A stretch of 64,000 nt of DNA from Hathewaya massiliensis (GTDB lineage Bacteria; Bacillota; Clostridia; Clostridiales; Clostridiaceae): positions 186,001 through 250,000 of the forward strand of contig NZ_CABFVD010000004.1 of the NCBI RefSeq assembly GCF_902143515.1, read 5' to 3'. The notes under the pieces are model-generated. The model ran no database searches and had not been told where the DNA came from. It saw only the letters and a list, made by a program, of their open reading frames with translations. Numbering within the stretch: the stretch's first letter is position 1; each line of letters begins with the position of its first letter. This document shows, piece after piece, positions 27,195 to 35,862 of the stretch. The translations under genes and the position numbers were made by a program.

Positions 27195-28472
27195 CTATAT
27201 TATATATTCAAATTCAAAATCATTTACACGTACAAGATCTCCTTCTTTTATTCCCATAGCTCTTAATTCGTCAAGTATACCCTTGTTTTTAAGAACCTTG
27301 TGAAAATATCTTAGAGAATCTGCATCATTTACATTAACTGCATGTAATAGTCTATCTACGAAGCTTCCTGTTATTTCATAAACGCCTTCTACAGAGTTAT
27401 CTATTTCATATGTGAATTTCTTCTCTTCTTCTACGAACATATCAGCTTCACTAATTTCTAAATCTGTAACTGGGATTGTAGATAAAATTCTTGCAGCTTC
27501 CTTCATTAATGCCTCTACTCCTTCTCCAGTTGCCCCAGAAATTTTAAAGACTTTATCATAGCCCATTTTATTCATTTCTTCTTTGAATTTTATAAATGAC
27601 TCTTCTTCGTATAACATATCTGCTTTACTAGCAGCTATTATTTGAGGTCTATCCCAAAGTTTAATACTATACTTCTTTAATTCTTCATTTATCTTTTTCA
27701 CATCTTCAACAGGATCTCTTCCTTCAATACCTGATATGTCAACTACATGGATTAAAAGCCTTGTTCTCTCTACATGTTTTAAGAAATCAATCCCTAGACC
27801 TATGCCCTCTGCAGCTCCTTCAATTAATCCTGGTATATCAGCAATTACAAAGCTTTCTACCCCTTTCATAGCAACTACACCTAAATTAGGCTTTAATGTT
27901 GTAAAATGATAGTTTGCTATTTTAGGTCTAGCTTTAGAAACTACAGATAAAAGAGTAGATTTACCTACATTAGGAAATCCTATTAAGCCTACATCTGCTA
28001 ATAATTTTAGCTCCAATCTAATATATCTTTCTTCACCTGGCATTCCTGGTTCAGCAAATTCAGGTGCTTGCCTAGTAGGAGTTGCAAATTTAGCATTTCC
28101 TTTTCCACCTTTTCCACCCTTAACCACAACACAAGTATCTCCATGAGAAGAAAGATCCGCCATAATTTTATCAGAATCATAATCTATAACAACAGTTCCC
28201 ATAGGAACTTTTATATATAAATCTCCACCATCTTTTCCATAACACTTAGATCCTGCTCCATGTTCTCCACCTTTAGCTAAATATTTCTTTTTATAAGTGA
28301 AATCTAAAAGAGTGGTCATATCCTTATCAGCAACTAAAATAACACTCCCACCTTTTCCACCATCTCCACCATCAGGACCACCTAAAGCTACATACTTTTC
28401 TCTTCTAAAGGAAATAGCTCCATCTCCTCCATCTCCTGATTTTACAAAAATCTTGGCTGTATCTATAAACAT
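27195..28472 (-). CDS. obgE: Obg-family GTPase (CgtA/ObgE)
   Basis: GTPase for 50S assembly and stress signalling. The glycine-rich Obg fold occupies residues 1-158 ([20 protein letters not shown]). The G domain has [27 protein letters not shown] and ASKADML, and a C-terminal OCT domain follows from ~345. Full length at 425 residues. It follows the spo0B-like gene by 14 bases, as spo0B-obg does in Bacillus. Confidence 0.98.
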   Translation of the reverse strand: MFIDTAKIFVKSGDGGDGAISFRREKYVALGGPDGGDGGKGGSVILVADKDMTTLLDFTYKKKYLAKGGEHGAGSKCYGKDGGDLYIKVPMGTVVIDYDSDKIMADLSSHGDTCVVVKGGKGGKGNAKFATPTRQAPEFAEPGMPGEERYIRLELKLLADVGLIGFPNVGKSTLLSVVSKARPKIANYHFTTLKPNLGVVAMKGVESFVIADIPGLIEGAAEGIGLGIDFLKHVERTRLLIHVVDISGIEGRDPVEDVKKINEELKKYSIKLWDRPQIIAASKADMLYEEESFIKFKEEMNKMGYDKVFKISGATGEGVEALMKEAARILSTIPVTDLEISEADMFVEEEKKFTYEIDNSVEGVYEITGSFVDRLLHAVNVNDADSLRYFHKVLKNKGILDELRAMGIKEGDLVRVNDFEFEYII

Positions 28473-28486
28473 CTCTTCACCTTACC

Positions 28487-29029
28487 TTACACAGTTTTTA
28501 AATTCAACTCATAACTAAGTTTTTCATCTTTTTCTGACTTAAAAATATCTATATCTGACAAATCATAATCCTCATTAACATTTAAAAATGCTACATCAAA
28601 CTCCTTTTGCTCCTGGAAACTTGATAGTCTAATGGTTACTCCATTACTACTTTCATAAATATATATATAAATTTTTTCACTCTCTTTTTTTAATATATCC
28701 ATAATTAAAGTTTTTAAAACCAAATACTTCTTTTCAAAATTTTTTTTAAAATAAACATCTTGAAATTCTATAATTTCTACTTCTAAATCAACTTTTTTAT
28801 TATGAAATTCTATTTCTTTAAAGCAAAGTTCTAGAGCAAAAGCAAAGTATTTATCGCCTAGGGAATATAAAGAGCTTATGTGTTCATTTAAATTACTAAT
28901 ACTATTTATATAACTCAATGCCTCTTCTTCTTGATTTAATTGAATATATCCTGATATTATTTGCAATATATTCATAAAGTCATGCCTTTGAATTCTAAAC
29001 TTATCAATAAACAACTCCAATTCTTCCAT
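28487..29029 (-). CDS. Spo0B-like histidine phosphotransferase/sensor domain protein
   Basis: The 180-residue protein begins with a SPOB_a-type helical hairpin, RIQRHDFMNILQIISGYIQL (residues 13-32), in which His15-Asp matches the phospho-accepting His of Bacillus Spo0B (RHDWMNKLQLIKGN). The rest resembles the degenerate ATPase-like half of Spo0B, with no N or G boxes visible. Its locus, between rpmA and obgE, is exactly that of spo0B in Bacillus. Clostridia are generally considered to lack a Spo0F/Spo0B phosphorelay, so its partner is unknown. AGGAGTCTCTTT precedes the ATG; a terminator lies just upstream. Confidence 0.75.
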   Translation of the reverse strand: MEELELFIDKFRIQRHDFMNILQIISGYIQLNQEEEALSYINSISNLNEHISSLYSLGDKYFAFALELCFKEIEFHNKKVDLEVEIIEFQDVYFKKNFEKKYLVLKTLIMDILKKESEKIYIYIYESSNGVTIRLSSFQEQKEFDVAFLNVNEDYDLSDIDIFKSEKDEKLSYELNLKTV

Positions 29030-29056
29030 AAAGAGACTCCTGTAATTTAAAATAAT

Positions 29057-29085
29057 TTTAAAAAAGCACCCAATTGAGGGTGCTT
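29057..29085 (-). terminator. Terminator between rpmA and the spo0B-like gene
   Basis: Arms AAGCACCC and GGGTGCTT (29064-29071, 29078-29085) with a 6-base loop are followed on the minus strand by TTTTTTAAAAT. It should separate the ribosomal genes from the spo0B-like/obgE genes, at least partly. Confidence 0.88.
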
Positions 29086-29097
29086 TATTTAGAGAAA

Positions 29098-29400
29098 TTA
29101 CTCAGCTAAGTCTAATTCAACTTCAACTGGGTAAACGCTTGCTTTTTTCTTGTTTTTACCAACTCTTTCGAACTTTAAAACGCCGTCAACTTTAGCATAT
29201 AAAGTATCGTCGCCGCCGATTCCAACATTCAAACCTGGGTGAATCTTTGTTCCTCTTTGTCTAACTAAGATATTTCCTGCAAGAACAAATTGACCATCAG
29301 CACGTTTAGCACCTAATCTCTTAGATTCACTATCTCTTCCGTTTTTAGAGCTACCTACTCCTTTTTTATGAGCAAATAACTGAAGGTTCATTAATAACAT
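29098..29400 (-). CDS. rpmA: 50S ribosomal protein L27 (with cleavable N-terminus)
   Basis: L27 reaches the peptidyl-transferase centre. The start chosen is ATG at 29398-29400, behind GAGGAGGTG; an upstream frame-open start overlaps that site. The product begins [20 protein letters not shown], the Firmicute form whose first nine residues (up to LF) must be removed by Prp before assembly. The remainder is typical L27. It is 4 bases after prp. Confidence 0.97.
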   Translation of the reverse strand: MLLMNLQLFAHKKGVGSSKNGRDSESKRLGAKRADGQFVLAGNILVRQRGTKIHPGLNVGIGGDDTLYAKVDGVLKFERVGKNKKKASVYPVEVELDLAE

Positions 29401-29404
29401 GACG

Positions 29405-29731
29405 TTACACCTCCTCTTCAACTACCTTGATATATTTTCCATACATATTTTCCACACTCTTTATCCCTAAAAGCATTGTTTCCAAAAGAACTTGACATTT
29501 TTCAATCTGCTCTGCAGAATTATGACTTAAATCTAAGTTCAAAAAACCATCATATGTTTCAATTATAGGGTCTATGTAAAGTATCTCAGTAATACCATTT
29601 GCTATAGTTAATGATATAGCTGATATGGCACTACATACAATATCATATCCTGAATCATCATATCCGGCATGACCAGACACTTTAAATGAAACAATTTTTT
29701 TATGCTTTCTTTTAAAGTTTGCAGTAATCAT
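29405..29731 (-). CDS. prp: Ribosomal-processing cysteine protease Prp
   Basis: Cysteine protease that removes the N-terminal extension of L27. The catalytic His and Cys are in [20 protein letters not shown] (residues 18-37). Length of 108 residues and placement between rplU and rpmA are characteristic. The ATG lies 2 bases after the rplU stop with a weak binding site, which suggests translational coupling. Confidence 0.95.
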   Translation of the reverse strand: MITANFKRKHKKIVSFKVSGHAGYDDSGYDIVCSAISAISLTIANGITEILYIDPIIETYDGFLNLDLSHNSAEQIEKCQVLLETMLLGIKSVENMYGKYIKVVEEEV

Positions 29732-29733
29732 AA

Positions 29734-30045
29734 TTAAGCTTCAATTTTTTCTACTTGAAGTTTAGTGTATTGTTGTCTATGGCCTTTTTTCTTTCTAAAG
29801 TCTTTTTTAGGTTTGTATTTGAATACTATAACCTTTTTAGCTTTTCCTTGCTCTAAAACTTTAGCAACAACTTTAGCTCCATCAACTACAGGTTTTCCTA
29901 CAACTAAACCTTCTTCTTTACCAACTGCTAAAACTTCAGTTAATTCAACAGTAGCTTCAACCTCAGCATTCAATTTTTCAACGTAGATTACGTCTCCTTC
30001 TTGAACTCTGTATTGCTTACCGCCAGTTGCAATTATTGCATACAT
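29734..30045 (-). CDS. rplU: 50S ribosomal protein L21
   Basis: Large-subunit protein binding 23S rRNA. The correct start is the ATG at 30043-30045 ([18 protein letters not shown]) behind GAGGAGGTGC. The frame stays open 30 codons further upstream, but that stretch is the structured L21 leader and not coding. The C-terminal [19 protein letters not shown] is diagnostic. 103 residues is normal. First gene of rplU-prp-rpmA. Confidence 0.98.
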   Translation of the reverse strand: MYAIIATGGKQYRVQEGDVIYVEKLNAEVEATVELTEVLAVGKEEGLVVGKPVVDGAKVVAKVLEQGKAKKVIVFKYKPKKDFRKKKGHRQQYTKLQVEKIEA

Positions 30046-30128
30046 CGAAAGCACCTCCTCTATCCAATCTCGCCACTTAGGTACATTAGTAAAATAATGT
30101 TTTAAAAACCATTGTGTGCGGCCTACAA
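30046..30128 (-). promoter_or_regulatory. Ribosomal protein L21 leader RNA
   Basis: On the minus strand the leader contains TAGGCCGCACACAATGG and, later, AAGTGGCGAGATTGGA before the rplU ribosome binding site. These conserved blocks and the position match the Firmicute L21 leader family, an autoregulatory structure. Confidence 0.8.
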
Positions 30129-30133
30129 AAGCC

Positions 30134-30162
30134 ATTTTATCACAAATTTTTTTCTTTGTAAA
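30134..30162 (-). promoter_or_regulatory. Promoter of rplU-prp-rpmA
   Basis: TTTACA (30157-30162) and TAAAAT (30134-30139) on the minus strand are 17 bases apart, immediately upstream of the L21 leader and just beyond the end of rng. Confidence 0.75.
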
Positions 30163-30175
30163 GATAAACTTCTAT

Positions 30176-31606
30176 CTATAATTTAAATTTTTCTAACTTT
30201 GCTTTTTCTTTATTTAAAATTATTTTCCTTATATTTATCTTATCTAAATTTCTTTTAAAATCTATGTAAATGCTAAGACTATTTAAATTTAAGTATTCTT
30301 TTATATATTCTCTTTTCCTTACAACTTCTATTTCATAGTACGATGGAACCTCTATATAAATGTGATCCCCCTTAGAAGCTTCTAAAATACTTAGTTTATT
30401 TTTTATATAAAATAGTAAATAGTTAAAATCTAGCTTCTCATATCTTATAAATTTATCATTAGACCTTTGAAGAAGATATTCATATACAGACTTTCCCCTT
30501 CTCTCTCTTGAAATTTGAATTAAGTCTAATTCTGTAAAATCATATACAAAAGTTTTATTTCTATCATTTTTAAAACCTTCTTTTAGAATAGAAATTATTT
30601 TTTCTTGTTCACTTTTATTTTTATTATTAACAAAATCTATTATTATCATTCCACTTAAATTTCTTTTTAAAATTTCCTTTGGAATAATTTTAGCACTTTC
30701 ATAATTTATATTCTTCTTTCCTATTATAGAACCATTAAATCCTTCTTCACCGGAGTTCACATCTATTACAGTCATAGCCTCTGTTCTATCTATAACTATA
30801 TTTGCTCCCTTATTTAAATAAATTTTATTCTGTACAAGATCTAAGATTTTATCTTCCACTGAGTTTTCATCTAAGATATGTTTTTTTTCTAAAAACTCAA
30901 TTTTAATCTTTCTCTTATATTCTTCCCCTAACATGGATTTGTAAGTTTCTAAAAACTCTTTTATTTCCATGTGGTTTAGAATTATCTCATAACTTTCTTC
31001 AAAGTTTAATGTGGATAAAAACTCTTTTAAAATACCATAACTCTTATATAATAATCCTTTTTTAGAAGAATACTCTCCTTTATTTACTATATTATAAAAA
31101 CTTTCTTTTAGTATCTTATATTGATTTATTAATTCCTCTTCCACTAAATTTTCAGCACTTTTTCTATATACAATATCTAACTTTTCTTCTTTTATTAAGT
31201 CCTTTGTCTTGCTTTTAAAAGATTTACTTTGTATTTTATTTGAATAAAATACCCTGCCTTTACCAGAAGTGATTACTAGAGCTTCCCCACCTATAGAAAA
31301 TTTTGAAGTTACCTTAGCACATTTTTCTTCTAATTCTTCTTTTATAATTTCTACAATTACATAATCTCCAATTTTAAGTTTTTTGTGAGCTTTACTAAAA
31401 GGAAGAAGACAATTCCTTTTCTTATCTATATTAATAAAATAAGCTTCTATTCTAGGGGCTATACTCTCAACCATACCTAAATAAATTTCCCCAACCTTAG
31501 GAGTTCCATCTTCTTTGTCTATCATAAAGAGGGATATATCCCCCTCTTTATCTAGCATAACTATTCTTAGGAAATCTTCATTTTTTTCTATATAAACTTT
31601 TTGCAT
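30176..31606 (-). CDS. rng: Ribonuclease E/G family endoribonuclease
   Basis: RNase G-like enzyme for rRNA maturation and mRNA decay. An S1-like domain occupies residues ~35-115; the catalytic region has GANIVIDRTEAMTVIDVNSG and, later, GMIIIDFVNNKNKSEQEKII, which carry the Mg-binding aspartates. The start MQKVYIEKNED (ATG at 31604-31606) matches the family N-terminus; an ATG six codons earlier overlaps the upstream gene and has no binding site. 476 residues. The gene order DUF2344-rng-rplU is common in clostridia. Confidence 0.94.
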   Translation of the reverse strand: MQKVYIEKNEDFLRIVMLDKEGDISLFMIDKEDGTPKVGEIYLGMVESIAPRIEAYFINIDKKRNCLLPFSKAHKKLKIGDYVIVEIIKEELEEKCAKVTSKFSIGGEALVITSGKGRVFYSNKIQSKSFKSKTKDLIKEEKLDIVYRKSAENLVEEELINQYKILKESFYNIVNKGEYSSKKGLLYKSYGILKEFLSTLNFEESYEIILNHMEIKEFLETYKSMLGEEYKRKIKIEFLEKKHILDENSVEDKILDLVQNKIYLNKGANIVIDRTEAMTVIDVNSGEEGFNGSIIGKKNINYESAKIIPKEILKRNLSGMIIIDFVNNKNKSEQEKIISILKEGFKNDRNKTFVYDFTELDLIQISRERRGKSVYEYLLQRSNDKFIRYEKLDFNYLLFYIKNKLSILEASKGDHIYIEVPSYYEIEVVRKREYIKEYLNLNSLSIYIDFKRNLDKINIRKIILNKEKAKLEKFKL

Positions 31607-31613
31607 AATATCA

Positions 31614-32321
31614 CTACTTTGCATCTTTATAATAATCTAATAAGGAAATATATTTATCATTTTGAATAGAAAACATCTCTTCTCTTCTAATATCCACAAA
31701 TTTATCCTTATCTATTGATCCACATTTTTCTTTTAGGAAATCCGCTAAAATTTGAGGTGATAAATTTTCCCTAGAACCACAACTAACTAAGATTCTTAAT
31801 ATGAATTCCCCTTCTTTTTCCCAAAACTTCATATCTTTGATTAAAGATTTTAAATCTATAATCCTCTCGCCTTTTTTTCCTTTTTTTAAAACTTCCCACT
31901 TATCTTCCTTAAGTAAATCATTAAATTCCTCTTCAACTTTATTATTATTTTTTAAGTTAAATTTTAAAACATATAAAGCGCCCTCTACTACAGCCATGGA
32001 TTGAGGTAATTTTTTATCGCCTATATTTAAAGCCTCTAAAAATTCTATACCTCGAGGAGCATTTTTATTTAGCTTCTTTATTAACTCATCTTCATTCTCT
32101 TCACTTAGTAGGACAAGGTCTAAATACTCTCCCTTAGAGTAAACTCCAACAGCTAAAGGTTGTGCTATGGATAGTGACATATGTGGATTAAACCCCTTTG
32201 AAAACTCTACATCAATTTCCGCTCTTCTTATAGTCCTTTGAATGGTTCTCATTAAATCTAAGTGAGATATGAATTTTACTTCGCTATTTTTGCCATATTT
32301 TATTAAGTAACGCACCCTCAA
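31614..32321 (-). CDS. TIGR03936 / DUF2344 radical SAM-associated protein
   Basis: A 235-residue protein starting RVRYLIKYGKNSEVKFISHL with LMRTIQRTIRRAEIDVEFSKG, the DUF2344 signature. The family is always paired with the radical SAM protein encoded just upstream and its biochemical function is not established; a tRNA or ribosome modification role has been suggested by context. The TTG start behind AAGGGA overlaps the upstream gene by 38 bases, so the two are translationally coupled. Confidence 0.9.
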   Translation of the reverse strand: MRVRYLIKYGKNSEVKFISHLDLMRTIQRTIRRAEIDVEFSKGFNPHMSLSIAQPLAVGVYSKGEYLDLVLLSEENEDELIKKLNKNAPRGIEFLEALNIGDKKLPQSMAVVEGALYVLKFNLKNNNKVEEEFNDLLKEDKWEVLKKGKKGERIIDLKSLIKDMKFWEKEGEFILRILVSCGSRENLSPQILADFLKEKCGSIDKDKFVDIRREEMFSIQNDKYISLLDYYKDAK

Positions 32322-34155
32322 AGCACTTCCCTTCTTTAAAGTTTCTATTTATACCACAGTCTGCACATCTTTCCCTACAATCTGGGGTTATATTTTCTTT
32401 CTTAGCATTTTCATTTTCCCTAATTAAAAATTCCTTAGTAACCCCTACATCTACAAAATCCCATGGTAAAATTTCATCATAAGAACGCTCTCTATAAGCA
32501 TAGAATTCAGGGTCTACATTGCACTCTTTAAAAGCTTCAAGCCAAAGATTAAAGTCAAAATATTCATTCCATCCATCAAACTTAGCTCCTTTTTCATGAG
32601 CTTTTATAAGCACTTCACAAAGTCTTCTATCTCCCCTTGCAAATACAGCTTCTACAAAACTTACAAGAGATTCATGCCAGTTATATGCAATAGCCCTACT
32701 CTTTATATTTTTCTTTAAACTATCAATTTTTCCTCTAACATCTTCCATTCTATCTTGAGGTGCCCATTGAAAAGGAGTAAATGGTTTAGGTACAAATATG
32801 GATGTACTTAAAGTAACCCTTAAGCCCTTCTTTCTCTCTCCCTTAGGAAGATTAAAATACTGCTGCACTACCTTTTCTCCAAGTTCTGCAATACCAACTA
32901 CATCTTCCATAGTTTCATAAGGAAGTCCTATCATAAAGTATAATTTAATAGTTGCCCAACCGGATTTAAAGGCTAAACTTACAGATTTTATCAAATCCTC
33001 TTCTGTGACACCCTTATTTATAATATCCCTCATTCTCTGTGTTCCCGCTTCTGGTGCTAAGGTTAAACCTGTTTTTCTAACCTTTTGTATTTCATTTAAA
33101 ACTTCTACAAACAAGGAATCTATTCTAATAGAAGGAAGGGATACACCAATTTTCTTCTCTCCATATCTATCTATTAGTTCCTTTATTAAATTTTCTATAT
33201 TTGAATAATCGCAAATACTTAGAGAAATTAACGAAATCTCATCATAACCAGTATTCTTAATAAGCTGCTCTGCTTGTTCAATTAACTTTTCAGTAGTCTT
33301 TTCTCTAACAGGTCTATATATCATACCAGCCTGACAAAATCTACAGCCCCTAGTACATCCCCTAAAAGTTTCTACAGTTATTCTATCATGAACAATCTCT
33401 GTATATGGAACAAGTAACTTATCCGGAAATGGAGCTTCAGAGAAATTAGTTACTATTCTTTTTTTAACAGTCTTTGGAATATCCTCGTACTTAGGTTTAA
33501 ACTCCTTTATAGTTCCATCTTCCTTATAAGAAACTTCATAAAGACTTGGAACATATATTCCTTCTATCTTTGCTATTTCTCTTAAAAACCATTGTTTCCC
33601 CTTATTTTCTTTTTTATAAATTTTAAAAACATCTAACACATCATTTAATTCTTCTTCCCCTTCACCTAATGCAAAGAAATCTGCAATAGCATAAAGTGGT
33701 TCTGGATTATAAGCACAAGGGCCTCCAAAGAATACTATAGGATCCTCTTCCCTTCTATGCTCTGATCTTAAAGGAATATTAGCCATACTTAACATATTTA
33801 ATATATTTGTATAACTCATTTCATATTGAAGAGTAAAAGCAATAATATCAAATTCCTTTAAGGAATCCTTAGTTTCTAAAGTAAATAATGGTATATTATT
33901 TTCCCTAAGTTCTTTTTCCATGTCTGGCCATGGAGCATAAGATCTCTCACAATAAGTATCTTCTCTTTGATTTAATGTATAATAAAGTATTTTACTTCCT
34001 AAATGTGACATTCCAACCTCGTATACATCTGGAAAACAGAAAGCAAATCTAATATCTACGTTTTTTTTATCCTTAATTACTGAATTAAATTCCCCACCTA
34101 TATATCTAGCAGGCTTTTCTACTTTATATAAGATGTGATCAGAAATTTTGTTCAT
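32284..34155 (-). CDS. TIGR03960 family radical SAM protein with B12-binding-like domain
   Basis: A 623-residue protein with an N-terminal cobalamin-binding-like fold (FCFPDVYEVGMSHLGSKILY, ~40-200) and a radical SAM domain whose cluster motif is FRGCTRGCRFCQAGM (CX3CX2C) near residue 270. A C-terminal Cys motif (CRERCADCGINRNF) may bind metal. Its substrate is unknown. It forms a fixed pair with the DUF2344 gene, upstream of rng. TAAGGAGGAATC precedes the ATG. Confidence 0.92.
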   Translation of the reverse strand: MNKISDHILYKVEKPARYIGGEFNSVIKDKKNVDIRFAFCFPDVYEVGMSHLGSKILYYTLNQREDTYCERSYAPWPDMEKELRENNIPLFTLETKDSLKEFDIIAFTLQYEMSYTNILNMLSMANIPLRSEHRREEDPIVFFGGPCAYNPEPLYAIADFFALGEGEEELNDVLDVFKIYKKENKGKQWFLREIAKIEGIYVPSLYEVSYKEDGTIKEFKPKYEDIPKTVKKRIVTNFSEAPFPDKLLVPYTEIVHDRITVETFRGCTRGCRFCQAGMIYRPVREKTTEKLIEQAEQLIKNTGYDEISLISLSICDYSNIENLIKELIDRYGEKKIGVSLPSIRIDSLFVEVLNEIQKVRKTGLTLAPEAGTQRMRDIINKGVTEEDLIKSVSLAFKSGWATIKLYFMIGLPYETMEDVVGIAELGEKVVQQYFNLPKGERKKGLRVTLSTSIFVPKPFTPFQWAPQDRMEDVRGKIDSLKKNIKSRAIAYNWHESLVSFVEAVFARGDRRLCEVLIKAHEKGAKFDGWNEYFDFNLWLEAFKECNVDPEFYAYRERSYDEILPWDFVDVGVTKEFLIRENENAKKENITPDCRERCADCGINRNFKEGKCFEGALLNKIWQK

Positions 34156-34238
34156 CTAGATTCCTCCTTATGTTTTTTACATCATTTAATTTTATCATAT
34201 TGTGTTACTTTTACAAGTTATTATTTATAGGTATATAT

Positions 34239-35042
34239 CTATTTTTCTATTTGCAAATATTCTTCTAAAGTTATATTACCATAATTTTTAAGTCCTTCAA
34301 TTACTTCATCCTCATATATTATACCAATTAATTTTAATTCCTCATCTAGAACAAAAAAACTATTGTATTTATTCTTATCTACAAGTTCTAAGGCCCTTAG
34401 TAAATCCTTCTTATAAAAGAGTGATATGCTTTTATTTTCTAGATATCCTCTTTTAAAAAATTTACTTCTTTTTTTTATGATATCACCCATTATTATATAT
34501 GCCACCCTTTCTTTCTCTTTTATAGAAGTATAAATAATAAATAGAGAAATAAGCCCCAAATTTATACTGTATATTCCTTTAAAAAAACATAAAAAATATA
34601 CAAAGCACATTACACTTCCAATAAAAATACTTATATTTAAAGTAATTTTATTTGCCTTTTTATAGAAGGTCTTTAAACTTAAAAGACTTCTTAAAATTCT
34701 AGCACCATCAAGGGGATATGCTGGTATTAAGTTAAATACTCCAAGAACTATATTACTTACATAATATACATTATAAATTTCTCTCTTAAACTTTAAATGT
34801 AAAAAGTAAAAAATAACTGCTAAAACTATATTTATTAAAGGACCTGATATAGATATTAGTAAATCCTCTAAAGGTTCAGCCTCATCTATATCCTTAAGAC
34901 TTAAAACTGCTCCAAAGGGGAGAATTTTTATATTGTAGGCAGAGAAATTCAAGAATCTAGCTACTATATAATGGGTAAATTCATGAATTAAAACAAAAAT
35001 GAGAGAACTTAATATCTCTCTCTTAAAACCAATAATAACCAA
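34239..35042 (-). CDS. spoIVFB: SpoIVFB-type M50 intramembrane metalloprotease
   Basis: Site-2 protease family that in Bacillus cleaves pro-sigma-K at the forespore membrane. The zinc motif is HEFTH in FVLIHEFTHYIVARF; the second motif is YPLDGARILRSLL. Several membrane helices and a C-terminal CBS-like domain (residues ~200-267) complete it. The TTG at 35042 has no ribosome binding site. The frame is open upstream and the only good site, GGGGGGAGAGG at ~35085-35095, would serve an ATA at 35079-35081, giving an N-terminus KFTKSFFIYIFILVIIGFKR with the expected first helix. A non-standard start is therefore likely. Confidence 0.85.
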   Translation of the reverse strand: MVIIGFKREILSSLIFVLIHEFTHYIVARFLNFSAYNIKILPFGAVLSLKDIDEAEPLEDLLISISGPLINIVLAVIFYFLHLKFKREIYNVYYVSNIVLGVFNLIPAYPLDGARILRSLLSLKTFYKKANKITLNISIFIGSVMCFVYFLCFFKGIYSINLGLISLFIIYTSIKEKERVAYIIMGDIIKKRSKFFKRGYLENKSISLFYKKDLLRALELVDKNKYNSFFVLDEELKLIGIIYEDEVIEGLKNYGNITLEEYLQIEK

Positions 35043-35118
35043 TATAAAAATATATATAAAAAAAGATTTTGTAAACTTTATAACCTCTCCCCCCCAATAT
35101 AGTAATAAATTAATGTCT

Positions 35119-35577
35119 TTACGGATCTATTTTTAAAAAATCTAATTTCTCTTCTAAATTAAATGATTTAATTTTTTCTGTTCCTTCTTCAATAATTTTC
35201 ATTAGCCTTCTATAATCTATGCTTCTTGCGCTTTTAACTACATCCTCTATGCTATATTCCCTAGTTATCTCATTTTTGCAAAAACCATAGATATCTTTAG
35301 TTTCAGGAGTTACCACTAACTTTAACCCTATAAAAATAATAAAAAGACATAGAGTACCTATAAGATGTCTTATTATAACTTTTTCTATATAATTCTTTTT
35401 AAAATAAGGTATCTCTTTATTATACCTACTATACTCATTGTAATTATTAAATCTATAAGTCCTTAAGTCATTATCATCTTTTTTAAATTTATTAGTCTCC
35501 ACGCCATTTCTAATTGGAGTTTTTTTATTATTAATTTTTCTATAATATTCCTTATAAAGAATATTGTAATTTCCCAA
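35119..35577 (-). CDS. SpoIVFA-like membrane protein without an LytM domain
   Basis: A 152-residue protein with a basic, Asn/Tyr-rich cytoplasmic part (1-68), one membrane helix (about residues 71-88, LIGTLCLFIIFIGLKLVV) and ~60 residues outside. It precedes spoIVFB, the place of spoIVFA in Bacillus, and the layout matches the N-terminal half of SpoIVFA. The C-terminal LytM/M23 domain is absent. The TTG start follows TTAGGGGGCGATACA. The SpoIVFA assignment rests mainly on position and topology; no strong sequence motif supports it. Confidence 0.6.
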   Translation of the reverse strand: MGNYNILYKEYYRKINNKKTPIRNGVETNKFKKDDNDLRTYRFNNYNEYSRYNKEIPYFKKNYIEKVIIRHLIGTLCLFIIFIGLKLVVTPETKDIYGFCKNEITREYSIEDVVKSARSIDYRRLMKIIEEGTEKIKSFNLEEKLDFLKIDP

Positions 35578-35667
35578 TGTATCGCCCCCTAATTTTTTTC
35601 TCCTTCTATTATATTTAAGGAATCTTTAATATATGATACTTTAGGAATATTGAGCTATAACTTAAAG

Positions 35668-35790
35668 ATAAAAAAAGTTCTAAACTCCAAAATAAGTTTA
35701 GGACCCCAGTAAACCTTAAAACTAGTTATTGTTGACTACCCCTTTACTACCATTTTAAAGAACTGGCAATGTTCGAGAATGTAACCACAA
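35668..35790. repeat. Palindrome-headed intergenic element
   Basis: A hairpin GTTCTAAACTCC...AAGTTTAGGAC (about 35677-35703) is followed by CCCAGTA and a conserved-looking tail with TTGACTACCCCTTTACTACC and TTAAAGAACTGGCAATG. The layout (GTTCTAA hairpin, CCAGTA, then CACT..TGAAGAA-like block) parallels the element at 54130-54255. I see no coding potential. A dispersed non-autonomous repeat is inferred. Confidence 0.45.
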
Positions 35791-35848
35791 AATAAAATAA
35801 CTTCAAAATGATTAAAATAGAAATCTATTTTAAAATCACTTTGAAGTT
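35790..35848 (-). terminator. rodA terminator
   Basis: A long near-perfect hairpin (arms 35799-35821 and 35824-35848, AACTTCAAA... with ...TTTGAAGTT) follows rodA on the minus strand and is trailed by ATTTTATTTTG. Confidence 0.8.
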
Positions 35849-35862
35849 TAAAAAAACTTATA

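Noticed and set aside
30046-30135. A 30-residue N-terminal extension of L21
   Set aside because: These bases form the conserved L21 leader, and AGGAGG lies directly before the later ATG.
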